Source of the DNA: Streptomyces adustus
GTDB taxonomy: Bacteria; Actinomycetota; Actinomycetes; Streptomycetales; Streptomycetaceae
Direction: 5' to 3'
Assembly (NCBI RefSeq): GCF_009377175.1
Contig: NZ_VJZD01000027.1
Location: 1 to 59,903 of the forward strand
Length of the DNA stretch: 59,903 bases
The notes beneath the pieces were generated by a model, which did no database searches, had not been told where the DNA came from, and saw only the letters and a program-made list of their open reading frames with translations. A program made the translations under genes and the position numbers. This document shows, piece after piece, positions 35,938 through 44,164 of this stretch; positions within the stretch are counted from its first letter, which is position 1, and the number at the start of each line of letters is the position of its first letter.

Positions 35938-36060
35938 CGGGCACGTCCCCGCCTCGGACGAGTGGGGTGTCCTGGCGACTTGGGCCGGGCTTGTGGCGCG
36001 GGGCCTGCATACCGGCTGGGCGTGCCTCTGAACGCGGAGCGTGGCTCCGGTGTAGTCCGG
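35938..36060 (-). ncRNA. Candidate structured leader RNA, copy B (GH114 gene)
   Basis: Minus-strand leader between the GH114 promoter and its ATG (35917). It shares long identical blocks with copy A. The 5' hairpin here is CGGAGC-CAC-GCUCCG, in the same place as a different-sequence hairpin in copy A; the 3' hairpin is CGUCC-GAGGCGG-GGACG, where copy A has a U-G in place of the first C-G pair. The ribosome binding site (ctggagctc) lies about 20 bases downstream, close enough for the fold to affect translation. Confidence 0.62.
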
Positions 36061-36061
36061 G

Positions 36062-36090
36062 AGTAAAGCGATCGCCTGTGTCGATGTCAA
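36062..36090 (-). promoter_or_regulatory. Promoter of GH114 gene
   Basis: Minus-strand TTGACA (36085-36090) and TTTACT (36062-36067), 17-base spacer, matching the promoter of the importer operon in boxes and spacing. Predicted start of transcription is about 36055, so the conserved leader begins at the 5' end of the RNA. Confidence 0.65.
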
Positions 36091-36213
36091 TGGTTTGCGA
36101 AGTCCCTTGTTTTGCACGGCAGTTGGATGCTCCCGTGGCGAAGCGTGGCAGCCGGCGGCAGGGCACGGCAGAGAGTGGGCGGCGCGTCGGCAACACGTCC
36201 CGGCAGAGAAAGA

Positions 36214-36261
36214 ATGCTCGAAACTGCTCATTATAAGCGTTGATTGAGCACCTTCGAGCAT
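36214..36261. promoter_or_regulatory. Concentric double palindrome (operator)
   Basis: Outer arms ATGCTCGAA (36214-36222) and TTCGAGCAT (36253-36261), inner arms TGCTCA (36225-36230) and TGAGCA (36245-36250), all centred on the same point (36237.5). This places four TGCTC half-sites, spaced 10 bases on each side. It lies in the divergent region between the GH114 gene and the oxidoreductase gene. Confidence 0.75.
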
Positions 36262-36433
36262 CTAAGGTCGTCGGCGTAACGGTCGATCGGGGAGTGCGGT
36301 GCCGGCCCCGGGCGATTCGTGACGCGTCTCTGCCGCCCGCAGTCCACCCTCCGGCACCACGGCCGACCCTCTGACTGGCCCATGACGTCCAGGCGTCGGC
36401 CGTGTGTCCCTGTTCGCGACGAAGGGATGCCCC

Positions 36434-37669
36434 ATGACCAACCAGTCGGCCGCGCGGGAACTGCGCGTCGGTGTCGTCGGCACGGGCCAGCGAGCCGGGC
36501 TGGCCGTCCTGGCCGAGCAGCCCGGCTCGGCCCGCGTGGTCTCGTGCGCGGATCCGTCCGAGCGTGCCCGCGCGGACGCCCGGAAGCTCTTCGGGCCCGA
36601 CGTCCAAGTCCACGAGCGCTACGAGGACATGCTCACGGACGACCTCGACGCCGTCTTCGTCCTCACCCCGGACGACCTGCACACCGCGCCGGCCCTGTAC
36701 TTCCTCGAAGCCGGCGTCGCCGTGTTCGTCGAGAAGCCGCTGGCCGTCGACCTCGACGACTGCGACCGGGTCCTGGCCGCCGCGTCCCGCACCGGCACCC
36801 GGCTGTACGTCGGGCACAACCTCCGCCATCTGCCGGTCCTGCGGACCATGCGCGGGCTCGTCGACGAAGGGGCGATCGGCACTGTGCGGGCGGTGTGGTG
36901 CCGGCACTTCGTCGGCCACGGCGGCGACTACTACTTCAAGGACTGGCATGCCGAACGGGCCCGCACCACCGGCCTGTTGCTGCAGAAGGGCGCACACGAC
37001 CTGGACGCGATCCACTGGCTCGCGGGCGGCTACGCCCGCACGGTGACCGCGCTGGGCGATCTGTCGGTCTACGGAGCCAGCCCGCACCGCCGTACCCGGC
37101 CCCAGGGCCCGGAACGGGTGCAGGACTGGTTCGACGAGGGCGTCTGGCCGCCGTCGGCGCTGCGCGATCTCAACCCCGTCATCGACGTGGAGGACATCAG
37201 CATGGTGCTGGCCCGCCTCGACAACGGAGTACTCACCAGCTACCAGCAGTGCCACTTCACACCCGACTACTGGCGCAACTACACCGTCATCGGCGACGAG
37301 GGCCGTATGGAGAACCTCGGGGACGGCGTCGAGGGCGATGCCCCGTCGATCAAGGTGTGGAACCGGCGCCGTTCCGGCTACCGGCCGGAGGCCGATCTGA
37401 CCGTTGCCCCCACCGAGGCGGCGGACGGCGCGCACGGCGGTGCGGATCAGTCACTCGTCGACGAGTTCCTGCGCTTCGTCGCGTACGGCGGCTCGACCGA
37501 GACATCGCCCGTCGCCGCCCGGGAGGCCGTCGCGACCGGCATCGCGGCCACCACGTCCCTGCGCTCGGGGGGCACTCCGGTCGACGTCCCCGCCCTCGCC
37601 CCGCACCTTGCCGACTACTTCGCGCGCCACCAGCCCGGTTCGCGCGACCCGGTCTCCCGGATCGACTGA
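36434..37669 (+). CDS. Gfo/Idh/MocA family oxidoreductase
   Basis: 411 residues from ATG 36434 (aaggga site at good distance; an upstream ATG at 36404 would add ten residues and lacks a site). N-terminal Rossmann domain ELRVGVVGTGQRAGLAVLAE; the family motif EKPLAVDLDDC is present (V-EKPL); C-terminal alpha/beta domain with KDWHAERARTTGLLLQKGAH, DLDAIHWLAGG. Members are NAD(P)-dependent sugar or cyclitol dehydrogenases, and one subgroup is GH109. The place in an amino-sugar island suggests action on a sugar intermediate. Controlled from the region holding the concentric palindrome. Confidence 0.87.
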   Translation: MTNQSAARELRVGVVGTGQRAGLAVLAEQPGSARVVSCADPSERARADARKLFGPDVQVHERYEDMLTDDLDAVFVLTPDDLHTAPALYFLEAGVAVFVEKPLAVDLDDCDRVLAAASRTGTRLYVGHNLRHLPVLRTMRGLVDEGAIGTVRAVWCRHFVGHGGDYYFKDWHAERARTTGLLLQKGAHDLDAIHWLAGGYARTVTALGDLSVYGASPHRRTRPQGPERVQDWFDEGVWPPSALRDLNPVIDVEDISMVLARLDNGVLTSYQQCHFTPDYWRNYTVIGDEGRMENLGDGVEGDAPSIKVWNRRRSGYRPEADLTVAPTEAADGAHGGADQSLVDEFLRFVAYGGSTETSPVAAREAVATGIAATTSLRSGGTPVDVPALAPHLADYFARHQPGSRDPVSRID

Positions 37670-37716
37670 GTCCTCCTACGCGTGCGACATCCAGGACACG
37701 GTGCGGCGAGGGCGAG

Positions 37717-38190
37717 TCACTGAGACGGCCTCGACCGCCAGTCGGGGATGTTCTCAAAATGCACGTCGTAGCGGTCCTGTTCGGGGATCAGCGACGCGAA
37801 TTCCGCCTCACCGCGGCTGATGGCCGCCAACTGCTCGAAGTAGCCGAACCGTTCGATGCCGGGGCTGAGTACGACGACCATGTCGGCCACGGTGTTTTCG
37901 GCCGCGCCGAACACGTGGGGGAGGTGGGGCGGTATCACGACGAGACCGCCCTTTCCCACCGTGGTCAGTGTGTCGCCCAGGCGGAAGAGGACCGACCCGT
38001 CGAGTACGTAGAAGAGCTCGTGGGAGAGCTTGTGGTGGTGTGGTGGTGCTCCGTCCGCGCCGGTCGCCAGTGTCAGCCGGCTGGCGCTGACCGCGCCTCC
38101 GTCGGCGAGCAGTTCGAATGCGCCGTTCTTGAGCAGCGCACCGGCCGCGTCGCCGGGTTGCACCACCAGGGCAGGGTTCGTGGAGTTCAC
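37717..38190 (-). CDS. Cupin-domain protein
   Basis: 157 residues, one cupin barrel. Metal ligands: PPHHHKLSHELFYVLDG (His51, His53, Glu58 region) and IPPHLPHVF (His in motif 2). No HTH, so not a regulator of the XRE-cupin type. It is 59 bases downstream of MmsA on the same strand, probably the same operon. Could be a sugar or acid isomerase or a quercetinase-like dioxygenase; substrate not predictable. Confidence 0.85.
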   Translation of the reverse strand: MNSTNPALVVQPGDAAGALLKNGAFELLADGGAVSASRLTLATGADGAPPHHHKLSHELFYVLDGSVLFRLGDTLTTVGKGGLVVIPPHLPHVFGAAENTVADMVVVLSPGIERFGYFEQLAAISRGEAEFASLIPEQDRYDVHFENIPDWRSRPSQ

Positions 38191-38249
38191 GGTGGCTCCT
38201 TCGGTCCGGAATCAGGGAGGGTTACGACAGGGCGTTCGCGCTCGCCTGG

Positions 38250-39758
38250 TCAGCGCGAGGCGGGAAAGCCCAGGTCCGGGCCGGCAGCGACCTCCGCGGG
38301 TTCAGGCCAGCGGCTCGTGATGACCTTGCCGCGGGTGTAGAAGTGCACTGCTTCGCTGCCGTACATGCGGTGGTCGCCGAAGGCCGAGTCCTTCCAGCCG
38401 CCGAAGGAGTGGTAGCCCACCGGCACCGGCATCGGCACGTTCACGCCGACCATGCCGGTCTCGACCTCCAGCTGGAACCGGCGGGCGGCGCCTCCGTCCC
38501 GGGTGAAGATCGAGCCGGCGTTGCCGAACGGCGAGCCGTTGACGATGCGTAGGGCCTCCTCATAGGTCGCGGCGCGCACCACGCACAGCACGGGGCCGAA
38601 GATCTCGTTGCGGTAGGCGTCCGAGTCGGTGGCGACCCTGTCGAGCAGCGAGACGCCCATCCAGAACCCGTTCTCGAAACCCTCGACGGTGAAGTCCCTT
38701 CCGTCGAGCACCACATCGGCTCCCTGGGCGGCCGCGCCCGCGACGTAGTCCGCGACCTCGTCGCGGTGCGCCTTGGTGACCAGGGGACCCATCTCGGACG
38801 CCGGGTCACGGCCCGGGCCGATCGTGACCTTCCTGGCTCGGTCGGCGATCCGCGACACCAGTTCGTCGCCCGCCGACCCGACTGCGACCACCACGGAGAC
38901 GGCCATGCAGCGCTGCCCCGCGGAGCCGTAGGCCGCGGTGACGGCCGCTTCCGCGGCGGCGTCGAGGTCGGCGTCCGGCAGCACCAGCATGTGGTTCTTG
39001 GCCCCGCCCAGCGCCTGAACCCGCTTACCGGCCGCGGACGCCCTGGTGTAGACGTGACGGGCGACCGGCGTGGAACCCACGAACGACACGGCCGCCACGT
39101 CGGGGTGGTCGAGCAGTGCGTTCACCGCGGTCTCGTCGCCGTGCACGATGTTGAGCACGCCGTCGGGCAGACCGGCCTGGGCCGCGAGCTCGGCGACCAG
39201 CACGGACGCGGACGGGGCCTTGCTGCTCGGCTTGTGGACGAACGTGTTCCCACAGGCGATCGCCATCGGGAACATCCACATGCCGATCATCGCGGGGAAG
39301 TTGAACGGAGAGACGCCGACGATCACACCGAGCGGCTGGCGGATGGAGGCCACGTCGACACGGCTCGACACCTCGGTCGACATGTCGCCCTTGAGTGCCG
39401 TGCCGAGTCCACAGGCCAGTTCGACGATCTCCAGCCCACGGGCCACCTCGCCCAGCGCGTCCGCGTGAACCTTGCCCTGCTCGGCGGTGATCAGCGCCGC
39501 GAGGTCGTCGCGGCGTGCGTGCAGCAACTCGCGGTAGCGGAAGAGGATGGCGATCCGCTGAGCGAGCGACGACCTGCTCCAGGTCGTGTAGGCGTCCTTC
39601 GCCGCGGCGACCGCGGCGTCGACCTCGTCGGTACCGGCCAGCGCGACCTGGGCGGTCACCTCACCGGTCGCGGGGTCGGTCACCGAGCCCCAGGTGCCGG
39701 AAACACCGGCAGCGGCGTCGAAGGGCCTGCCCCCGATCCAATGGGTGACGGTCTTCAT
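38250..39758 (-). CDS. mmsA: Methylmalonate-semialdehyde dehydrogenase (CoA-acylating)
   Basis: 502 residues, full length for MmsA/IolA. HWIGGRPFDAA at the N-terminus, the coenzyme site VSPFNFPAMIGMWMFP, glycine motif SFVGSTPVA, catalytic Cys in YGSAGQRCMAVSV, and the C-terminal FGGWKDSAFGD. It oxidises malonate or methylmalonate semialdehyde with CoA and NAD to acetyl- or propionyl-CoA, in valine or inositol catabolism. ATG 39758 follows gaggagttccgcc. With the cupin gene it forms a two-gene unit, and might serve the oxidoreductase at 36434 in a cyclitol-like branch. Confidence 0.92.
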   Translation of the reverse strand: MKTVTHWIGGRPFDAAAGVSGTWGSVTDPATGEVTAQVALAGTDEVDAAVAAAKDAYTTWSRSSLAQRIAILFRYRELLHARRDDLAALITAEQGKVHADALGEVARGLEIVELACGLGTALKGDMSTEVSSRVDVASIRQPLGVIVGVSPFNFPAMIGMWMFPMAIACGNTFVHKPSSKAPSASVLVAELAAQAGLPDGVLNIVHGDETAVNALLDHPDVAAVSFVGSTPVARHVYTRASAAGKRVQALGGAKNHMLVLPDADLDAAAEAAVTAAYGSAGQRCMAVSVVVAVGSAGDELVSRIADRARKVTIGPGRDPASEMGPLVTKAHRDEVADYVAGAAAQGADVVLDGRDFTVEGFENGFWMGVSLLDRVATDSDAYRNEIFGPVLCVVRAATYEEALRIVNGSPFGNAGSIFTRDGGAARRFQLEVETGMVGVNVPMPVPVGYHSFGGWKDSAFGDHRMYGSEAVHFYTRGKVITSRWPEPAEVAAGPDLGFPASR

Positions 39759-40073
39759 CGGCGGAACTCCTCGAAGCTGACTGCGGCGGCTGCTGAGGCC
39801 CATGTCCTTGACCTCACGTGCCTCGACCTCGGCCGGGCTGTCCGCGGTCCTGTCACGGACCCACTGCCCACGCCCGGCGGAGCGGGGCTGCTGACATCGA
39901 AGCTACGTCGCGGATCGGCCCGATCCCGCGCTTCGGGGACCCAAGGCCCGAAGTGCCTGTGTCGGGTCCCGAACTGTCGTGGGGCAGGTCACTCGGAAGT
40001 CGTTCCAGGGGTGGCGGTGAAGGCCGCGGGGCGCCGGGCAGCGGCTCGGTGGTCGGGACGGCGCCGGTGGCCG
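39759..40073. other. Intergenic gap inside the minus-strand sugar genes
   Basis: 315 bases between the KbaY-type aldolase stop and the MmsA start. No gene is supported. It probably holds the terminator of the amino-sugar operon and the promoter of mmsA, but no clear hairpin or promoter was picked out. Confidence 0.4.
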
Positions 40074-40922
40074 TCAGTGAGCCAGCATCGTGAGCGTGGT
40101 GTGTACGGTCGCCGCTACGGCGTCCCGGGCCGGACCCAGGTACTTGCGCGGGTCGGTCAGTGCGGGCAGTGAGTGCAGTGTGTCGCGCACGACCCGGGTC
40201 AGGGATATGTTGAGCGCCGTCCCGATGTTGATCTTCACGATGCCGGCTCGGACCGCGGAACGGAGTTCGCCGTCCGGGACTCCGGAGGAGCCGTGCAGCA
40301 CCAGCGGGACCGGAACCGCTTCTCGGAGCCGTTCGATGAGCGACTGGTCCAGCGTCGCCGACCGCTCGGTCATGGCGTGACTGCTGCCCACCGCGACCGC
40401 GAGGGCGTCCACGCCGGTGCGCGCCACGTAGTCGGCGGCTTCCGCCGGGTCGGTGCGCACACCCGCGGTATGCGCGCTCGTGGGGGCGTCCGGCTTTCCT
40501 CCCACATAGCCCAGTTCGGCTTCCAGCCAGAGCCCCGCGTCGTGAGCCCAGCGCGCCGCCGAAGCGGTGGCGGAGACGTTCTCGGCGTAGGGCAGGGCCC
40601 CGGCGTCGAACATCACGGAGGAGAAACCGCAGTCGGCCGCCTGGTGCAGCAGCTCCACGTCGGTCACGTGGTCGAGGTGGAGTGCGATCTCGACCGTGCT
40701 GGACCGGGCCATCGAGGCCGCCGCGAGAGCGAGCGGACGGAGCTGGCCCTTGTGATACCGCACGGCGTTCTCGCTGATCTGCAGGATCACCGGCCGTTCG
40801 GCGGCCTCGGCGCCGGTGATGATGCCCTCGGCATGCTCCAGGGTGATGACGTTGAAGGCGGTGACGCTGTGGCGTTCGGTCGCGGCGTGGGCGACCAGCT
40901 CGCCGGTGGGGGCCAGAGGCAT
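40074..40922 (-). CDS. Class II tagatose/fructose-bisphosphate aldolase, KbaY/GatY type
   Basis: 282 residues. Zinc site residues: HLDH (His82-His85), GSSHAMT (His) and LHGSSGVPD (His); KINIGTALN near the C-terminus is the phosphate-binding strand. Class II aldolases cleave tagatose- or fructose-1,6-bisphosphate to DHAP and glyceraldehyde 3-phosphate. The presence of KbaZ and an AgaS-like gene in the same operon favours tagatose-1,6-bisphosphate. It lies 114 bases after the EamA gene. Confidence 0.87.
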   Translation of the reverse strand: MPLAPTGELVAHAATERHSVTAFNVITLEHAEGIITGAEAAERPVILQISENAVRYHKGQLRPLALAAASMARSSTVEIALHLDHVTDVELLHQAADCGFSSVMFDAGALPYAENVSATASAARWAHDAGLWLEAELGYVGGKPDAPTSAHTAGVRTDPAEAADYVARTGVDALAVAVGSSHAMTERSATLDQSLIERLREAVPVPLVLHGSSGVPDGELRSAVRAGIVKINIGTALNISLTRVVRDTLHSLPALTDPRKYLGPARDAVAATVHTTLTMLAH

Positions 40923-41036
40923 GTGTGTGCTCCTCGCGCGGGGGCTGTCTGAACCTGGGATGTCCGTGTGCGGTGGTTCGGATCAGGCCGACCTGCGCGG
41001 GTCTGGCGTGATCCGAAGGACCGGAGGGCGGGGTGT

Positions 41037-41960
41037 CTACGGGCCTGCCAGCGGCGCCGACGGAAGGCGGGGCTGGGGGGTCTCTTCGCGCTTCTCGTCG
41101 GCGTACACCATCAGAGTGGATCCGCCGAGGGCGAGGACGATGCCGATCGTCCCCCATATCGTGGGCAGCGTCTGGTAGATGACCAGCGACAGCACGATGG
41201 TGAGGACGGGTGCCAGGGCGTTGGTGATCGGTGCGACGACGCTGGCCTTGCCGCGGCTGAGGGCCATGACGAGGAACAACGCGCCCACGGCGTTGAGGAC
41301 CTGGGTGCCGGCGGTGAGTGCCGGAGCCTGCCACGGGGCGTCGGGCAGCCCGCCCATCATGAGGACGGCCACGGGGACGAGCAGCAGACCGCTGATGGTC
41401 ATCCACCCGAACGTGGTGGCGTCGTTGACGCTGGCGAGGGCGGCCTTGCGCATGAAGAACGCCTGCGCGCCCCAGGCCACGCAGATGAGGATGGACAGCA
41501 GCAGCCAGGACCCGGTGTCGGCCGAGCCGTGGTCGCCTGCGGGGATGCTGATGAGCACGATGGCTATCAGCGCGGCGACCACCCCGGTGACGGCGAGCTT
41601 TCCGATCCGTTCCCTGAGCAGAGCCACGGCCATCAGCACGGTGATCACGGGGGAGAGCGAGACCACTGGGAAGATCAGGTAGGCGGGGCCGTTGGACAGC
41701 GCCTGGAACAGCAGGAGTTGACCGCCCGCCCCGGTGAGTCCCGCCGCGAGCCCGTAGACCGCGGCGATCGGCCTGCGGTCGAACCGCTCCCGGCGCAGCG
41801 CGACGGCCGCCGGCAGCAGCATGGTGAAGGCCCAGATGACGTAGATCATCTCGTTCGGGTAGCCGTACCGTTCGGTGGGCTGGCTCGAGAACGCTCCCCA
41901 GACGCCCCAGAACAGGACGAGCAGACCCGCGTACAGGATCCAGTTTCGTTGGTCACGCAT
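41037..41960 (-). CDS. EamA/DMT-family transporter
   Basis: 307 residues, ten hydrophobic segments in two EamA halves (NWILYAGLLVLFWGVWGAFS; SWLLLSILICVAWGAQAFFM). The second half ends in LVIYQTLPTIWGTIGIVLALGG. ATG 41960 lies within the end of the kinase gene (8-base overlap), showing coupling. Substrates of this family are varied; in this operon a sugar, amino sugar or metabolite is plausible. Confidence 0.87.
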   Translation of the reverse strand: MRDQRNWILYAGLLVLFWGVWGAFSSQPTERYGYPNEMIYVIWAFTMLLPAAVALRRERFDRRPIAAVYGLAAGLTGAGGQLLLFQALSNGPAYLIFPVVSLSPVITVLMAVALLRERIGKLAVTGVVAALIAIVLISIPAGDHGSADTGSWLLLSILICVAWGAQAFFMRKAALASVNDATTFGWMTISGLLLVPVAVLMMGGLPDAPWQAPALTAGTQVLNAVGALFLVMALSRGKASVVAPITNALAPVLTIVLSLVIYQTLPTIWGTIGIVLALGGSTLMVYADEKREETPQPRLPSAPLAGP

Positions 41961-42957
41961 GGCGGTTCTCCGCGGTGGTGATCTCCGAGGTGGAGCGCAG
42001 GGCGGCGAGCGCTGCGTCGTCGAGTGGGGTTCCGGCGAGTTTCGCCGCGTAGATGGCCGCGCCGACCATCGGTTCGAACAGGGGGTGGCGCAGTTCGTAG
42101 CGGGCCGCGCCGCCGCGGAGTTCGGTGGTGAACGCGTCGAGTACGGCGGCCGAGCCGAAGACTCCGCCCGAGTAGGACACCGGGACGGGTTCGGTCGCGG
42201 CGAACCCCAGCCGACGGCGCGCACTGTCCACCAGCAGGGCCAATTCCTGTCCGGCCTGGGTGAGGACGGCGGCGGCCTGCGTGTCGCCCAGCCCGGCCGC
42301 CTCCACCACGAGGGGACTCAGCGAGGCGATCTCGCTGCGGTGCCCCTGCCACCGGTTGAGTACGACGTCGATCACTTCGAGGTCCGTGGTCAGATCGAGA
42401 TGGCGGCGCAGGAGTTCCGCGAGCGGACCCTCGGGCAGCCGGCCGTCGCTCATCCGGGAGAACACGTTCAGCGCGCGGGCGGCGATCCAGTACGCCGACC
42501 CCTCGTCGCTGAACAGTTCGCTCCAGCCTCCGGTGCGCACACCGCGGCCGTTGCGCTCGCCGTAGGTCATCGATCCGGTGCCGCTGATCACGTTGATGCC
42601 GTCCACCGCGCCGAGCGATCCGGCCCAGCCGCAGATCATGTCGTTGTCGCACGCGTAGCGCCGGTGGCCCAGCACCTCGCCGGGGACGGCGTCCAGCGCG
42701 GCGACGTCGCCGGGCACCTCCCCGTACCCGGGCAGGCCCAGGAACGCGTAGGCGATGTCCGCGGGCGTGATGCCCGCGTCCTCCGTCACGGCCCGGACTC
42801 CCTCGCGCAGGACCTGCGCGACGTGCTCGACACCCCCGGTGGCGTTGTCCGCGAAGTAGTAGGCTCCCTCCGCGACCGCCCGGGCCCTGATGGCGCCCGC
42901 ACCGTCGATGAGGCAGAAGGCCGTCTTGGTGCCTCCGCCGTCCACACCCAGAAACAT
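41953..42957 (-). CDS. BadF/BcrA-type N-acetylhexosamine kinase
   Basis: 334 residues, ASKHA fold. Phosphate-1 motif GVDGGGTKTAFCLID at the N-terminus, DNDMICGWAGS and INVISGTGSMTYG as the adenosine/phosphate-2 parts. This group includes N-acetylglucosamine kinases. Beside AgaS-like and Kba genes, the likely substrate is galactosamine or N-acetylgalactosamine, giving the 6-phosphate. It lies 34 bases after the SIS gene. Confidence 0.85.
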   Translation of the reverse strand: MFLGVDGGGTKTAFCLIDGAGAIRARAVAEGAYYFADNATGGVEHVAQVLREGVRAVTEDAGITPADIAYAFLGLPGYGEVPGDVAALDAVPGEVLGHRRYACDNDMICGWAGSLGAVDGINVISGTGSMTYGERNGRGVRTGGWSELFSDEGSAYWIAARALNVFSRMSDGRLPEGPLAELLRRHLDLTTDLEVIDVVLNRWQGHRSEIASLSPLVVEAAGLGDTQAAAVLTQAGQELALLVDSARRRLGFAATEPVPVSYSGGVFGSAAVLDAFTTELRGGAARYELRHPLFEPMVGAAIYAAKLAGTPLDDAALAALRSTSEITTAENRHA

Positions 42958-42991
42958 CGTTGTTCCTCCGCTCGGCTCTGTCTGAACGCTG

Positions 42992-44164
42992 TCAGGCGAC
43001 GTCGTCGCGTCGCCGGGGGAGCGGATGCACGGTCACGCCCTGCACCACGCGGTTCACCTCTCCGGAGGGGAACGGGTTGTCGGGCCGGATGCCCTGGTGC
43101 AGGGACGCGCGCAGCGCGACCAACTGCGCACACAGCACCGCGGGAAGGGCGAGGACGGTGTCGTCGACATCCGCGAGCCCGGGAAGCAGCCAGGTGCCGT
43201 CGTCGGGCAGTCCGTCCCGTGACGCGGAGACGGCGACGACGCTGCCCTGCGGCAGCCCCGCGCGCAGTTCGGCGAGGATGTCGAGGTCGTAGCGGCGCGT
43301 GTAGGGGTCGTTCGACACGTAGACGACGACGGCCGTACGGTCGTTCAGGACCGACTTGGGGCCGTGGCGGAAGCCGAGTGAGGACTCCGAGGACGCCACG
43401 AGCGCGCCTCCGGTCAGCTCCAGCAGCTTCAGGGCGGACTCCTGGGCCAGCCCCTTGAGCGCGCTGCTGCTGCCGAGGTACACCAGCCGTTCGGGTGCGC
43501 GGGCCAGCAACTCCTCGATCTGCGCGGAGAGTCCGCCCGCGGTGATGTGCTCGGCCGCGGCGGCGGGGGCCTCGACGGCGTCGGTAGTGAGCGCGCCCAG
43601 GGCGAGCAGGGACGCCAGGAGCATGCCGGTGAAGCTCGACGTCATGGCGAAGCCCTGGTCGTTCGACGCGGCGGGCATCAGCAGGACGTGGGAGGAGGCG
43701 CTCCCGCCGTGGAGGCGCGCCAGCTGCCCGGCGCTGTTGCAGGTGATGACGAGGTGGTGCACATGTGCCAGGACCTGGTCCGCCAGCCGGGTCGCCGCCA
43801 CACTCTCGGGGCTGTCCCCGGACCGGGCGAACGAGACGAGCAGGGTGGGGACGTCGTCGGGGAAGGACGCGTGGGGGTCGGCGACGATGTCGGTGGTCGA
43901 AACGGCATCGGTGCGTCGGCCGGTCGCGCGCGCGACCGCGGCCCGGACGACTTCTCCGGCGAAGGCCGAGGTACCGGCTCCCGTGAGGACGATCCGCAGG
44001 TCCTCGTCGGCGAGCAGGGGGGCGAGGAAGGCGTCCAGGGACGCGCGTCCACCGGCGATGATCGCCCCGACCTCACGCCACACGTCGGGCTGCTGGACGA
44101 TCTCGGCGGTGGTGTGGTCGGCCCCGCAGTCCTGAGGCACCAGGTCCTGGGTGGTGGTCTTCAC
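42992..44164 (-). CDS. AgaS-like SIS-domain aldose-ketose isomerase/deaminase
   Basis: 390 residues with two SIS domains. First: VLTGAGTSAFAGEVV, SFARSGDSPESVA. Second: LVYLGSSSALKGLAQESALK, LLELTGGALVASSESSLGFR, HGPKSVLNDRTAVVVY. The layout matches AgaS, which converts galactosamine-6-phosphate to tagatose-6-phosphate with release of ammonia. Start ATG 44164 overlaps the KbaZ stop by four bases (ATGA). Confidence 0.87.
   Translation of the reverse strand: MKTTTQDLVPQDCGADHTTAEIVQQPDVWREVGAIIAGGRASLDAFLAPLLADEDLRIVLTGAGTSAFAGEVVRAAVARATGRRTDAVSTTDIVADPHASFPDDVPTLLVSFARSGDSPESVAATRLADQVLAHVHHLVITCNSAGQLARLHGGSASSHVLLMPAASNDQGFAMTSSFTGMLLASLLALGALTTDAVEAPAAAAEHITAGGLSAQIEELLARAPERLVYLGSSSALKGLAQESALKLLELTGGALVASSESSLGFRHGPKSVLNDRTAVVVYVSNDPYTRRYDLDILAELRAGLPQGSVVAVSASRDGLPDDGTWLLPGLADVDDTVLALPAVLCAQLVALRASLHQGIRPDNPFPSGEVNRVVQGVTVHPLPRRRDDVA

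Noticed and set aside
34711..36060. Leaders as known c-di-AMP (ydaO), SAM-IV, ZTP or cobalamin riboswitch
   Set aside because: None of the recalled consensus cores of these classes is present on either strand; a database search is still needed.
36434..37669. GH109 alpha-N-acetylgalactosaminidase
   Set aside because: The fold is shared and the context tempting, but no Tat signal or GH109-specific pattern could be identified; kept as a general Gfo/Idh/MocA oxidoreductase.
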